A stretch of 64,000 nucleotides of DNA, taken from contig JAFUTQ010000021.1 of assembly GCA_017484135.1 (NCBI GenBank), positions 1-64,000 on the forward strand, given 5' to 3'. Shown here piece after piece: positions 51,393 to 62,417 of the stretch. The notes under the pieces are model-generated. The model was not told where the DNA came from. It did no database searches and saw only the letters and a list, made by a program, of their open reading frames with translations. The position numbers and the translations under genes were made by a program. The stretch is from Lachnospiraceae bacterium. Its GTDB lineage: Bacteria; Bacillota; Clostridia; Lachnospirales; Lachnospiraceae. Every line of letters begins with the position of its first letter. The first letter of the stretch is position 1.

Positions 51393-52424
51393 CTATTCAG
51401 CCATCTCCGCAATGGTATAGATCAGTTTCTCGGAATCCTCCCAGCCCAGACAGGGATCGGTGATGGATTTTCCGTACACATGGTCGCCGATTTTCTGGCA
51501 GCCGGGTTCAATGTAGCTTTCAATCATTACACCCTTCACCATCTGACGGATTTCATCCGATACTCTGCGGTTGTGCATCACTTCCTTGACGATACGCACC
51601 TGCTCCTGGTACTGCTTGTTGGAATTTGCGTGGTTTGCATCGATGATGGCAGCGGGATTCTTCAGATCACGCTCGTTGTACATTTCGATCAGACGCATGA
51701 TATCCTCATAATGATAGTTTTGCGTGTTGTTCCCGTGCTTGCTGACGGCACCGCGAAGCACCACATGGGTCAGCTCATTTCCGGTGGTTTCCACCTCATA
51801 ACCCCGATAGACAAAATGATGGGGATGCTGTGCCGCATAGACGGAATTGAGCATCACGGAAAAATCGCCGCTGGTAGGATTTTTCATACCGGAAGCCACA
51901 TCGAAGCCGCTGACGGTCAGGCGGTGCTGCTGATCCTCCACGGAACGCGCGCCGATTGCTACATAGGACAGCAAATCCTCTACATAGCTCCAGTTTTCGG
52001 GATACAGCATTTCATCCGCAGAAGAGAGACCGCTTTCCTGAAAGGCGCGGATGTGGAGCTTGCGCATGGCGATCATACCGGCAACCATGTCGGGTTCCTT
52101 CTCCGGATCCGGCTGCGTGGCAATTCCCTTGTAGCCCTCCCCCGTGGTGCGCGGCTTGTTGGTGTATACTCTGGGGATGATGATCAGGCGATCCTTTACA
52201 TCCTCCGCAACTTTGGTCAGACGGCTGACGTAATCGCAGACCGGATCCTCGCTGTCCGCAGAGCAGGGACCGATCACGACCAGAAAGCGGTCGTCCTTTC
52301 CCGTCAACACATCCCGGATGGCGGCATCACGCTCTTTTTTTATCCGGGTCAGATCCTCCGGGAGCGGATATTCCTTTAAAATTTCTGCCGGACTCGGCAG
52401 TTGATTCAGATATTGGAAACTCAT
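51393..52424 (-). CDS. aroF: 3-deoxy-7-phosphoheptulonate synthase (class I, AroF/G/H type)
   Basis: DAHP synthase condenses phosphoenolpyruvate with erythrose 4-phosphate to begin aromatic amino acid synthesis. The 343-residue protein has the N-terminal segment seen in feedback-regulated AroF/G/H enzymes, then VVIGPCSADS, PRTTGEGYKG, the GARSVEDQQHR motif and IDANHANSNK. AAGGAG with seven bases of spacing selects ATG 52424 over 52430. The gene stands alone and faces the structured hairpin at its 3' end. Which aromatic acid inhibits it cannot be read from the sequence. Confidence 0.94.
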   Translation of the reverse strand: MSFQYLNQLPSPAEILKEYPLPEDLTRIKKERDAAIRDVLTGKDDRFLVVIGPCSADSEDPVCDYVSRLTKVAEDVKDRLIIIPRVYTNKPRTTGEGYKGIATQPDPEKEPDMVAGMIAMRKLHIRAFQESGLSSADEMLYPENWSYVEDLLSYVAIGARSVEDQQHRLTVSGFDVASGMKNPTSGDFSVMLNSVYAAQHPHHFVYRGYEVETTGNELTHVVLRGAVSKHGNNTQNYHYEDIMRLIEMYNERDLKNPAAIIDANHANSNKQYQEQVRIVKEVMHNRRVSDEIRQMVKGVMIESYIEPGCQKIGDHVYGKSITDPCLGWEDSEKLIYTIAEMAE

Positions 52425-52509
52425 AAGCATTCTCCTTGTTCAAAAAATAATCATGTACACAACATTGTATAGGAAAGAACTGATCCTGTCAAATATTTGA
52501 GAAAAACCT

Positions 52510-52538
52510 TTGATTTTTGAAACCAACTGTGTTATGAT
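52510..52538 (+). promoter_or_regulatory. tRNA-Arg promoter
   Basis: TTGATT (52510-52515), 17 bases, TATGAT (52533-52538), nine bases before the tRNA. Confidence 0.6.
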
Positions 52539-52547
52539 ATAGAAGTT

Positions 52548-52619
52548 GCAACCGTAGTCTAATGGATAGAACGTCAGACTCCGACTCTGATAATGCGGGT
52601 TCGATTCCCGCCGGGTGCA
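52548..52619 (+). tRNA. tRNA-Arg (anticodon CCG)
   Basis: A full cloverleaf can be drawn. The anticodon stem TCAGA/TCTGA holds loop CTCCGAC with anticodon CCG at 52581-52583; the T arm is GCGGG-TTCGATT-CCCGC. The acceptor stem GCAACCG/CGGGTGC has one A-G mismatch at position 4-69. CCA is not encoded, and a T-run follows directly and acts as terminator. Confidence 0.95.
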
Positions 52620-52684
52620 TTTTTTTTTACATATACTCCGGAGCGGCACATGCCGCAACCTTTTGAAAAAACTGGAGGAATACT

Positions 52685-53974
52685 ATGAAAGTACAGGAGC
52701 TTAAGGACAAAACAGCTGCATTCATAAGAAAATACGGTCGTTATATTCTGGCGGCAATTTTGTTTGCTTTACTGGTACTTCTGATGGTAAAGTTTGGCGG
52801 GGAACAGGAAACGGCTCCGACCACAGAGCTGGGGAGTACAGAGACAGAGAAATTGGAATCCTTTGAGGTGGATCAGGTCGAAGGACTGAATGAACTTATT
52901 ATCAATTATTTTACCGCATATGCGCAGGGAGATTTGGCGACATTACAGAATTATGCCAGGTCAGTGACGGAAAATGAACTGAATTTTATTTCTATGTTTT
53001 CCCAGTATGTAGAGGGATATGAGGATATCCGGTGCTACAGCAAGCCGGGATTGGAGGAGGGCTCCTATCTCGTGTCCGTATATCTGAAAATGAGGTTTAC
53101 CGGAGTGGAAACACCTGCACCCGGATTGGAATTTTTCTATGTCAGAACCGATGAAAACGGGGCACTGTACATTGACAATCTGTACAGCAGCTATAACAGG
53201 CTGAATATGGAGCTGGAGACAGAGCCTGAGGTAATGGCATTGATTGATACCTTCCAGAACGATCCGGAGGTGCTGGCACTGCAGACAGAGGTTCAGGCGG
53301 AATACGAAGCGGCAGTGGCATCCGATGAGCAGCTGGCAGCTGCGGTAAACACTACGATTCCGGAAGCATATGCAGCATGGGCGGCTTCACTTGCACAGGA
53401 CGGAGGTGAAGGCAGTACGGATACGGGGGAGTCGGCTGACCAGACGAATGAAAATGCGGAATCGACGGACGCAGAGAATCCGGAGGAAAATACCGCTGAT
53501 CCGGAGGAAAACGCGGATCAGCCCGAGGAGACAAGGGAAACGGTTTACGCAACCGCGAACGTCAATGTGAGAAAAGAACCGAGTGCGGATTCGGAAGCCC
53601 TTGGAAAGGTGAGAAAGGGTGCAGAACTGACCCGGGTGGCAGTCACCGAGGATGGCTGGAGCCAGGTCGAATACGAGGGTTCTCTTGCCTACATCAAGAG
53701 TGAGTACCTGTCCGAAGGCGGGAATACGGACGAAAATGAGACGGATGATACGGGCGAAAATGAGACAGGCAATGCGGATGTGGTGCCGGAGGGAAGCAAA
53801 ATCGTTTTGGAGAAAACCATCAATATTCGGGCATCCATGAGTGAAACCTCTGCGAAGGTAGGCGTGGCCTATTCCGGAGATACGGTGGAGGTCATCATGA
53901 GCTATGAAGAGGGATGGACAAAGGTCTCATGGAAGGACAAGACCGGTTATATCAAAACGGAGTTGTTAAAGTAG
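52685..53974 (+). CDS. Membrane-anchored protein with two bacterial SH3 domains
   Basis: This 429-residue protein has an N-terminal membrane anchor (residues about 19-38, YILAAILFALLVLLMV) with the rest outside. A helical/alpha-beta region (about 50-200) resembling NTF2-like folds is followed by an acidic linker rich in Glu, Asn, Thr and Asp (about 240-285). Two SH3b domains come last (about 287-345 and 375-428), each with an NVRKEPS or NIRASMS motif and an AYIKSEYL or GYIKTELL end. Such domains usually bind peptidoglycan. TGGAGGAAT precedes the ATG. Its exact role at the wall is unknown. Confidence 0.85.
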   Translation: MKVQELKDKTAAFIRKYGRYILAAILFALLVLLMVKFGGEQETAPTTELGSTETEKLESFEVDQVEGLNELIINYFTAYAQGDLATLQNYARSVTENELNFISMFSQYVEGYEDIRCYSKPGLEEGSYLVSVYLKMRFTGVETPAPGLEFFYVRTDENGALYIDNLYSSYNRLNMELETEPEVMALIDTFQNDPEVLALQTEVQAEYEAAVASDEQLAAAVNTTIPEAYAAWAASLAQDGGEGSTDTGESADQTNENAESTDAENPEENTADPEENADQPEETRETVYATANVNVRKEPSADSEALGKVRKGAELTRVAVTEDGWSQVEYEGSLAYIKSEYLSEGGNTDENETDDTGENETGNADVVPEGSKIVLEKTINIRASMSETSAKVGVAYSGDTVEVIMSYEEGWTKVSWKDKTGYIKTELLK

Positions 53975-54008
53975 CGGAGAAAAAGTAAAGAACAAGAGAG
54001 GTAAAAAA

Positions 54009-54488
54009 ATGAGTAGTGCAGGAATTTACACAGCGATAGCAGCTGGAGGTTTTTTGTTAATTTTATTCGTAGTACTGATAGCAGTGGCATGGTATGTCGT
54101 GACAGCTCTCGGAATCTATAAGATTTTGAATCTGTATGGCTATGACAAGGCTTGGCTGGCATGGATTCCCTATGGACAGTATTACGCGCTGGGCGATGTG
54201 GCATGCGGCGGAGCAGAGGCACTTCCGATGTTTGGAAAAGACCTGCCGGCACTGTTGTATAAACTATGGTGGATTGGAACGTTTGTGGTTTCTTTCGTTC
54301 CGGCGATCGGTACATGGCTGGGTATTGCAATCCGCGTGCTGTTTCTGGGTACGGTATTTACAAAAATCTTTATGGATACAGAGAACAAGACGCTGGAGGA
54401 TGCACGCGTAATCGGTTATATTTCCGGATTTATACCGATTGTTGGTGTTATAAAGTTTTTCTCGATTACAGGAAATAGCTCAAAATAA
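54009..54488 (+). CDS. Small integral membrane protein of unknown function
   Basis: This 159-residue protein has about four membrane segments (13-40, 85-115 and two nearer the end) and the motif GYDKAWLAWIPYGQYYALGD in a loop. I recognise the pattern from uncharacterised Clostridia proteins but cannot name a function. AAGAGAGG precedes the ATG, 34 bases after the SH3 protein gene, and a clear terminator follows, so the two form a short transcription unit. Confidence 0.75.
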   Translation: MSSAGIYTAIAAGGFLLILFVVLIAVAWYVVTALGIYKILNLYGYDKAWLAWIPYGQYYALGDVACGGAEALPMFGKDLPALLYKLWWIGTFVVSFVPAIGTWLGIAIRVLFLGTVFTKIFMDTENKTLEDARVIGYISGFIPIVGVIKFFSITGNSSK

Positions 54489-54524
54489 CGAACATATCGA
54501 AAAGACGTTAGAAGAATAATCGAC

Positions 54525-54552
54525 AAAAGGAGGTTCGAAGAACCTCCTTTTT
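54525..54552 (+). terminator. Intrinsic terminator
   Basis: AAAAGGAGGTTC pairs with GAACCTCCTTTT around a 3-4 base loop, then T. A further 9-bp inverted repeat (GTACAGCGA 54569-54577, TCGCTGTAC 54609-54617) lies before the next gene. Confidence 0.88.
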
Positions 54553-54640
54553 ATGTAGGAGGAAGCTGGTACAGCGAATCCTGCGTTACACTATCACAGA
54601 GTTAATACTCGCTGTACTAGGCGACTTGGCAGGTGGCGAT

Positions 54641-57374
<2,734 letters not shown>

Positions 57375-57390
57375 GAGGGAGTCCAGAAAT

Positions 57391-58323
57391 ATGCCTATCA
57401 AGACAATGAATGATCTGCCTGCCAGGGAGATTCTGGAAAAAGAAAATATATTTGTGATGGATGAGAACCGGGCGAAACATCAGGACATCAGACAGCTTGA
57501 GATCGGAATCCTGAATCTTATGCCGCTGAAGGAGGAGACAGAGCTGCAGGTGCTGCGCTCCCTTTCCAACACACCGCTGCAGGTGGATGTTTCATGGATT
57601 ACGGTAAACAGTCACGAATCCAAAAATACCTCCAAAAGTCACTTGAATAAATTTTATCAGACCTTTGATGAGATCAGGGACTCAAATCTGGACGGGCTGA
57701 TCATTACCGGAGCGCCCGTGGAGCTGATGGAATATGAGGAAGTAGATTATTGGGAAGAGTTCTGTGAAATTCTGCAGTGGACAAAGACTCATGTCACGTC
57801 TACGCTGTACCTGTGCTGGGGAGCTCAGGCAGGGCTTTATTATCATTATGGCATACAGAAGCATCTGCTGGACAAGAAAATGTTCGGCATTTACCGACAT
57901 CGCGTACTGAACCGGAAGGTGCCGCTGGTGCGGGGCTTTGATGATTACTTTATGGCGCCGCATTCCCGGCATACCGAGATCAAGCGCGAGGATATTGAAA
58001 AAACAGGAAAGCTGACGATTCTGGCGGAGTCGGAAGAGGCGGGGGTGTTTCTTGCGATCGCAGATGAAGGGCGGAAAATTTTTGTCATGGGGCACCCGGA
58101 GTATGACCGGCGCACATTGGACAAGGAATACAAACGGGATCTGGCAAAGGGGCTGGATATTGCAAAGCCGGTAAATTATTATCCCAATGACGATGTCAAT
58201 GCAAAACCCTTGCTGCAGTGGCGCTCTCACGGCAACATGCTCTATGCAAACTGGCTGAATTATTATGTATATCAGCAGACACCCTATGAGTTTATTGATA
58301 CCAGCAAAATACTGGGGAAATAA
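57391..58323 (+). CDS. metA: Homoserine O-acetyltransferase, MetA family
   Basis: MetA activates homoserine at the start of methionine synthesis. The 310-residue protein has LNLMPLKEETE, the catalytic Cys in LYLCWGAQAGLYYHYG, the MAPHSRHTE His motif and GHPEYD. Residue 111 is Glu (GAPVE), the residue that in characterised enzymes sets acetyl-CoA preference, whereas succinyltransferases have Gly there. O-acetylhomoserine is therefore the predicted product. AGGAGG precedes the ATG. No S-box or T-box leader is visible, since ligA ends only 16 bases upstream. Confidence 0.94.
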   Translation: MPIKTMNDLPAREILEKENIFVMDENRAKHQDIRQLEIGILNLMPLKEETELQVLRSLSNTPLQVDVSWITVNSHESKNTSKSHLNKFYQTFDEIRDSNLDGLIITGAPVELMEYEEVDYWEEFCEILQWTKTHVTSTLYLCWGAQAGLYYHYGIQKHLLDKKMFGIYRHRVLNRKVPLVRGFDDYFMAPHSRHTEIKREDIEKTGKLTILAESEEAGVFLAIADEGRKIFVMGHPEYDRRTLDKEYKRDLAKGLDIAKPVNYYPNDDVNAKPLLQWRSHGNMLYANWLNYYVYQQTPYEFIDTSKILGK

Positions 58324-58334
58324 GGAAGATAGAT

Positions 58335-58757
58335 ATGAAAACAGGGAAAGAATCCATAGAGGGGCAGATTGATATTTTCGAGGCCATGAACCGTGCGGCG
58401 GAAGCTGTGGATCGCATGGTGGAGGAGGAACAGCAGCAGAAAAAAGGGAATAAAGAGACTCCACTACAACGCATCGAAGGCAGCGATATGCGCACGTCCA
58501 TGCAGAAAACCTTCGAGAACCGCGAGGATGGGGATTTTGCAACGGTGGCCTATGTGGATTATCATATGGTGTACTGGAAGGACTGGAATGCACCGGCAGC
58601 ACTGCGAAAATTTGACACCTCCGGTGAGGCGGTGAACTTTTATTTCGAAAAGCTTTCGCAGCTGCGCAGCAAGGAATTTGCCGAGCCCGCAGAGGAGCAC
58701 GAACCCCTCTGCAGCGTAGTATGCCAGGGCGGGGATTTGTATGTGGAGACGGACTGA
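58335..58757 (+). CDS. Hypothetical protein downstream of metA
   Basis: I do not recognise this 140-residue protein. The N-terminal third is a charged helix (QIDIFEAMNRAAEAVDRMVEEEQQQ) likely to form a coiled coil; the remainder looks alpha/beta, with VAYVDYHMVYWKDW and a short C-terminal strand (CQGGDLYVETD). No signal peptide or membrane segment is present. GGAAG precedes the ATG, 11 bases after metA, so the two are co-transcribed. The promoter of the small toxin locus follows immediately after its stop. Confidence 0.7.
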   Translation: MKTGKESIEGQIDIFEAMNRAAEAVDRMVEEEQQQKKGNKETPLQRIEGSDMRTSMQKTFENREDGDFATVAYVDYHMVYWKDWNAPAALRKFDTSGEAVNFYFEKLSQLRSKEFAEPAEEHEPLCSVVCQGGDLYVETD

Positions 58758-58761
58758 TGGA

Positions 58762-58790
58762 TTGTGACTTTTTGACCACTATGTTATAAT
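58762..58790 (+). promoter_or_regulatory. Promoter of the small toxin mRNA
   Basis: TTGTGA (58762-58767), 17 bases, TATAAT (58785-58790), giving a start near 58797. Confidence 0.7.
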
Positions 58791-58837
58791 GGACTGGCTA
58801 CCACCCCTAGACAGGTACAGGAAGGGGGTGTGCCATC

Positions 58838-58921
58838 TTGAGTGTATTTCTATCATTTTTTGTCTCTGTTTTGGCAGGTGTAGTTGCCTACTACATTTGC
58901 AAATGGTTGGACGGAGATTAA
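58838..58921 (+). CDS. Fst/holin-like type I toxin peptide
   Basis: This 27-residue peptide is too short for routine gene calling. It starts at TTG (58838) with AAGGGGGTG nine bases upstream. The sequence has a single hydrophobic helix (VFLSFFVSVLAGVVAYYI) and a polar C-terminus CKWLDGD, the plan of Fst/Ldr/TxpA-type membrane toxins; Fst itself also ends in a WLD-type tail. The gene is flanked by its own promoter and a strong terminator, and a convergent antisense RNA covers its 3' region. The leader contains an ACCACCCC/GGGGGTG pairing (about 58801-58829) that can mask the ribosome binding site, a feature of these toxins. Confidence 0.75.
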   Translation: MSVFLSFFVSVLAGVVAYYICKWLDGD

Positions 58922-58967
58922 CAGGCGGTAGTCGGCCTGGGGCTTAAGCCACCCTGCCACAACGGAA

Positions 58968-59042
58968 TAGAAAAACCTCAGAGGGTGCGACCTCTGAGGT
59001 TTTTTGGCGTGCCTCTATGAGCAACTTCCATCATTTTTGCCT
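58968..59042 (-). ncRNA. Antisense antitoxin RNA of the par-like locus
   Basis: A perfect-spacing promoter on the minus strand (59049-59077) would start a 70-75-base RNA near 59042 that ends at the shared terminator. Its 5' region, AGTAGGCAAAAATGAT, is complementary to two separate segments of the toxin gene (TTGCCTACT at 58884-58892 and ATCATTTTT at 58852-58860), the split-repeat recognition used by par RNA II. Confidence 0.72.
58971..59005. terminator. Shared bidirectional terminator of toxin mRNA and antisense RNA
   Basis: AAAAACCTCAGAGG and CCTCTGAGGTTTTTT form a symmetric stem with A- and T-tracts on the proper sides for both strands. Confidence 0.92.
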
Positions 59043-59048
59043 ACTGGA

Positions 59049-59077
59049 ATTATAGCATATGCCTTCAGCATTTGCAA
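59049..59077 (-). promoter_or_regulatory. Promoter of the antisense antitoxin RNA
   Basis: On the minus strand TTGCAA (59072-59077), 17 bases, TATAAT (59049-59054). The -10 box is consensus. Upstream AAGGGAATAC and spacer GCATATG match the promoter of the orphan small RNA at 36.35 kb. Confidence 0.8.
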
Positions 59078-59192
59078 GTATTCCCTTCATTTTATCATCT
59101 TAAACATGGCTATGCGTCATTGATCGCAAGATACTTGTGCTTTACTGCGGAATCTGCTATAATATAAAAATCTTATTTACAGGAGGCACAGC

Positions 59193-59570
59193 ATGGCTGA
59201 GAATAGAAGGATATTTACAATAAAAGAAGATAATCTGGGAGAGGTCTATATTGCGGATGAGGTGGTAGCGATCATCGCGGGTCTGGCAGCCACAGAGGTG
59301 GAAGGTGTGGCATCCATGGCAGGAAATATTACCAACGAGCTGGTCAGCAAGCTGGGCATGAAGAATCTGTCCAAGGGGGTCAAGGTAGATGTGCTTGAGG
59401 ACACGGTTGACGTGGCAGTTGCGTTGAATATTGAATACGGCTTTTCGATTCCCGAGGTGTCCGTAAAGGTTCAGGAAAAGGTTAAGACTGCCATTGAGAC
59501 AATGACCGGTTTGTCAGTGGCTGAGGTAAATGTCAGAATTGCATCGGTTGATATGAAAAATACCAAATAA
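59193..59570 (+). CDS. Asp23/Gls24 family protein (YqhY-like)
   Basis: This 125-residue DUF322/Asp23 protein is the YqhY type that precedes nusB in Firmicutes. Conserved features are GEVYIADEVVAIIAGLAATEVEGVA, DVAVALNIEYGFSIPEV and VNVRIASV. In Bacillus YqhY is linked to acetyl-CoA carboxylase activity and envelope stress; the role here is inferred from family and position. AGGAGG precedes the ATG. A hairpin terminator separates it from nusB. Confidence 0.92.
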   Translation: MAENRRIFTIKEDNLGEVYIADEVVAIIAGLAATEVEGVASMAGNITNELVSKLGMKNLSKGVKVDVLEDTVDVAVALNIEYGFSIPEVSVKVQEKVKTAIETMTGLSVAEVNVRIASVDMKNTK

Positions 59571-59604
59571 TGCTTTTTTCACAACAGGAAATGTTGTATA
59601 ATTG

Positions 59605-59631
59605 AAGAATGCCTTTGCGGCATTCTTTTTA
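59605..59631 (+). terminator. Hairpin between yqhY-like gene and nusB
   Basis: AGAATGCC and GGCATTCT pair around a 5-base loop, followed by TTTTT. A TATAAT sequence (59597-59602) lies directly upstream, so it could also be an early-transcribed attenuator. Confidence 0.75.
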
Positions 59632-59668
59632 CATAGTCTGAAGCGTTTCCATTTATGAGAGGAAAGAT

Positions 59669-60064
59669 ATGAGCAGAAGAGCAGTCAGAGAACGAATTTT
59701 CCGAATATTATTTCGCATAGATTTTTATGATGATGAGGGATTTGAGGAGCAGTTGGAGCTTTCCATGAATGAACAGGACGATTTGAAGGAAGAAGACCGC
59801 CTCTATATTGAAAAAAAATGCAGGGATATTGCGGCAAAAAAGGCCCGGCTCGATGAACGAATCAATGAAAAAGCCAAAGGCTGGAAGACCAGCCGTATGG
59901 GGAAGGCGGATCTGACCATCATGCGTCTGGCAGTGTATGAAATAAACTATGAGGAGGAAATCCCCACGGGTGTCGCCATCAATGAGGCGGTGGAGCTGGC
60001 GAAAAAATATGGCAATGACACATCTCCTGCATTCGTGAACGGGGTATTGGCCAGACTGGTATGA
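59669..60064 (+). CDS. nusB: Transcription antitermination protein NusB
   Basis: NusB with NusE binds boxA in rRNA leaders and supports processive transcription. The 131-residue all-helical protein begins RRAVRERIFRILFRIDF and has LTIMRLAVYEINYEEEIPTGVAINEAVELAKKYG and SPAFVNGVLARL, the family signature. AGAGGAAAG precedes the ATG. It overlaps xseA by four bases (ATGA). Confidence 0.95.
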   Translation: MSRRAVRERIFRILFRIDFYDDEGFEEQLELSMNEQDDLKEEDRLYIEKKCRDIAAKKARLDERINEKAKGWKTSRMGKADLTIMRLAVYEINYEEEIPTGVAINEAVELAKKYGNDTSPAFVNGVLARLV

Positions 60065-61281
60065 GCAAAAATGTCTATGGAGTTTCCCAGATCAATCGGT
60101 ATATCAAAAATATGTTTGCACAGGACTTCATGCTCCATCAGCTGTGCGTGAAGGGCGAAGTTTCCAATTGCAAATATCACAGCTCCGGCCACATTTATTT
60201 TACCTTAAAGGAAAACGGCAGCGCCATGAAGGCGGTCATGTTTTTGAGGGATCGCGGCGGACTGCGTTTTCAGATGAAGGATGGAGACCAGGTGCATGTG
60301 ACAGGCTCCATTCAGGTGTTTGAGCGGGACGGAACCTATCAGATGTACGCCAAGGAAATCTCTTTGGCTGGTGCGGGAGATTTGTATCAGCGTTTTGAAC
60401 AGCTCAAAAGGGAATTGGAAGAAATGGGCATGTTTGCTGCCGAATACAAGCAGCCGATTCCAAAATATGCCACGAAAATCGGAGTGGTGACAGCCCCCAC
60501 CGGAGCTGCGATTCAGGATATCCGCAATGTGGCGGGACGCAGAAACCCTTATGTTCAGATCCTGTTGTACCCGGCACAGGTACAGGGTGAGGGGGCGGTG
60601 GATAGTATTGTAGACGGAATCCGTGTACTGGATGCATTCGGGCTGGATGTACTGATCGTGGGCAGAGGCGGCGGATCCATTGAGGATCTGTGGGCATTTA
60701 ATGATGAGGCGGTTGCCCGGGCAGTGTTTGACTGCAGGACTCCGGTTATTTCGGCAGTCGGGCATGAAACGGATACGACCATTATTGATTATGTGGCGGA
60801 TCTGAGAGCACCGACACCCTCGGCGGCGGCGGAGCTTGCAGTATTTGACTATGATAAATTTATGGAGGATCTGACATTCCGAAGGCTGCAGCTACGGCAT
60901 CTGATGAAGGGGCATCTGGATCGAAGCAGAAGCCGGGTGGAGATGCTGGAGGCAAGGCTGCAGCAGCAGAGTCCGGGGAACCGACTCAACGAAAAATCCC
61001 AGCATGCGGCGGATTTGCAGCTGCGGCTGGAGCATCGGATGCAGGAGCTGATCGGGCAGAGAAGGACAAGGCTGCAGCTTATCGCGCAGCGCATGGAGGA
61101 TTTGTCACCGCTGAAAAAGCTGGGGCATGGCTATGTCTATATGCGGACTTCGGAGCAGGCAGCGCTCTCCAGTGTGGGACAGGTCAAAACAGGAGACCGG
61201 CTGCAGGCCGTTCTGCCGGACGGCAGCCTGACACTTGCGGTAGAAGAAATTCGTGATGGAAATGGAGGATCGCATACATGA
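60061..61281 (+). CDS. xseA: Exodeoxyribonuclease VII large subunit
   Basis: XseA forms the catalytic part of exonuclease VII, which degrades single-stranded DNA into oligonucleotides. The 406-residue protein has an N-terminal OB fold (VYGVSQINRYIKNMF, CKYHSSGHIYFTLKE), the catalytic domain with VTAPTGAAIQDI, VGRGGGSIEDLWAFNDE and SAVGHETDTTIID, and a long coiled-coil region (about residues 270-345). It overlaps nusB and xseB by four bases each, showing tight coupling. Confidence 0.96.
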   Translation: MSKNVYGVSQINRYIKNMFAQDFMLHQLCVKGEVSNCKYHSSGHIYFTLKENGSAMKAVMFLRDRGGLRFQMKDGDQVHVTGSIQVFERDGTYQMYAKEISLAGAGDLYQRFEQLKRELEEMGMFAAEYKQPIPKYATKIGVVTAPTGAAIQDIRNVAGRRNPYVQILLYPAQVQGEGAVDSIVDGIRVLDAFGLDVLIVGRGGGSIEDLWAFNDEAVARAVFDCRTPVISAVGHETDTTIIDYVADLRAPTPSAAAELAVFDYDKFMEDLTFRRLQLRHLMKGHLDRSRSRVEMLEARLQQQSPGNRLNEKSQHAADLQLRLEHRMQELIGQRRTRLQLIAQRMEDLSPLKKLGHGYVYMRTSEQAALSSVGQVKTGDRLQAVLPDGSLTLAVEEIRDGNGGSHT

Positions 61282-61493
61282 GTGAGAGTGAGACCGGACA
61301 GGAAGGTTTAGAGGACATGCTGGAGGAGGTCGAGGAAATTCTTGCGCATATGCAGGAGGATATTTCACTTGATGAAGCATTTGCCGACTACGAAGCCGGA
61401 ATGAAAAAGATAAAATGCTGCAATGCTAAGATTGAAGAAATCGAAAAGAAGATGCAGATATTAAACGAACAGGGAGAGCCGGAGGATTTTTAG
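61278..61493 (+). CDS. xseB: Exodeoxyribonuclease VII small subunit
   Basis: XseB packs on the XseA coiled coil to activate exonuclease VII. The 71-residue helical protein has the family pattern LEEVEEILAHMQEDISLDEAFADYEAGMK and a C-terminal helix with KIEEIEKKM. It begins in the xseA stop (ATGA) and ends one base before the ispA start. Confidence 0.93.
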   Translation: MSESETGQEGLEDMLEEVEEILAHMQEDISLDEAFADYEAGMKKIKCCNAKIEEIEKKMQILNEQGEPEDF

Positions 61494-61494
61494 A

Positions 61495-62385
61495 ATGCAA
61501 ATACAGCATGAAATACAGCATAGAACGGAGCAGATCGAAACGATACTTCGTGCCTATCTGCCCCCGGAGGAAGGCTTTCAGAGCCGGGTCATCGAGGCGA
61601 TGCGCTACAGCTTTCTGGCAGGGGGAAAAAGGCTTCGTCCCATGCTGATGCAGGAGACCTTCCGCATGTTTGGCGGAACCTCAGATCTGGTAGAGCCGTT
61701 TATGGCAGCGATTGAGATGATTCATACCTATTCGCTGATCCATGATGATCTGCCCGCGATGGACAATGATGAATACCGCAGGGGGAAAAAGACAAATCAT
61801 ATGGTGTATGGGGAGGCGATGGCAATCCTTGCAGGAGACGGATTGCTGAATTTCGCCTATGAGACGGCGCTGACGGCATTGGAAAAGGAACCGGGAAATC
61901 CGGCAGTGGCGCGGGCACTGCGTGTTCTTTCCCAAAAATCCGGCATATTCGGCATGGTTGGAGGACAGTCGGTAGACGTGTGGACAGACCGGGACGGTCA
62001 GGTGAGCAGGGAACAGCTTGATTTTATTTACCGCCTGAAGACCGGTGCCCTGCTGGAGGCATCCATGCTGATCGGTGCAATCCTTGCAGGGGCGGATGAA
62101 ACGGAACAGCAGGTCATTGCACGGGCAGCTGTCCATGTGGGAATGGCATTTCAGATACAGGATGATATTCTGGACGTGACAGGCACGACCGAACAGCTGG
62201 GAAAACCGACGGGCAGTGACGATAAGAACCAAAAAGCGACTTATGTGGCTTTCGAGGGCATCGAAAAGGCTGCAGAGGATGTAGAAAAATATTCGGCGCA
62301 GGCATTGACGGAGCTTCATAGTCTTTCGGTTCAGAATGAATTCCTTCAGGAACTGATCCGGTTTCTGATCCATCGGGAAAAATAG
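61495..62385 (+). CDS. ispA: Farnesyl/geranylgeranyl diphosphate synthase (polyprenyl synthetase)
   Basis: This prenyltransferase elongates isopentenyl diphosphate for undecaprenyl and quinone precursors. The 296-residue protein has the first Asp-rich motif LIHDDLPAMDND, GGKRLRPML before it, and the second motif QIQDDILDVTG, with the GKPTGSDDKNQKATYV end typical of short-chain IspA enzymes. The start follows xseB by one base. dxs lies 32 bases downstream, so isoprenoid steps are grouped. Confidence 0.95.
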   Translation: MQIQHEIQHRTEQIETILRAYLPPEEGFQSRVIEAMRYSFLAGGKRLRPMLMQETFRMFGGTSDLVEPFMAAIEMIHTYSLIHDDLPAMDNDEYRRGKKTNHMVYGEAMAILAGDGLLNFAYETALTALEKEPGNPAVARALRVLSQKSGIFGMVGGQSVDVWTDRDGQVSREQLDFIYRLKTGALLEASMLIGAILAGADETEQQVIARAAVHVGMAFQIQDDILDVTGTTEQLGKPTGSDDKNQKATYVAFEGIEKAAEDVEKYSAQALTELHSLSVQNEFLQELIRFLIHREK

Positions 62386-62417
62386 GTTACGTTTTTCAGC
62401 AACAGAGGAGTATTCTC

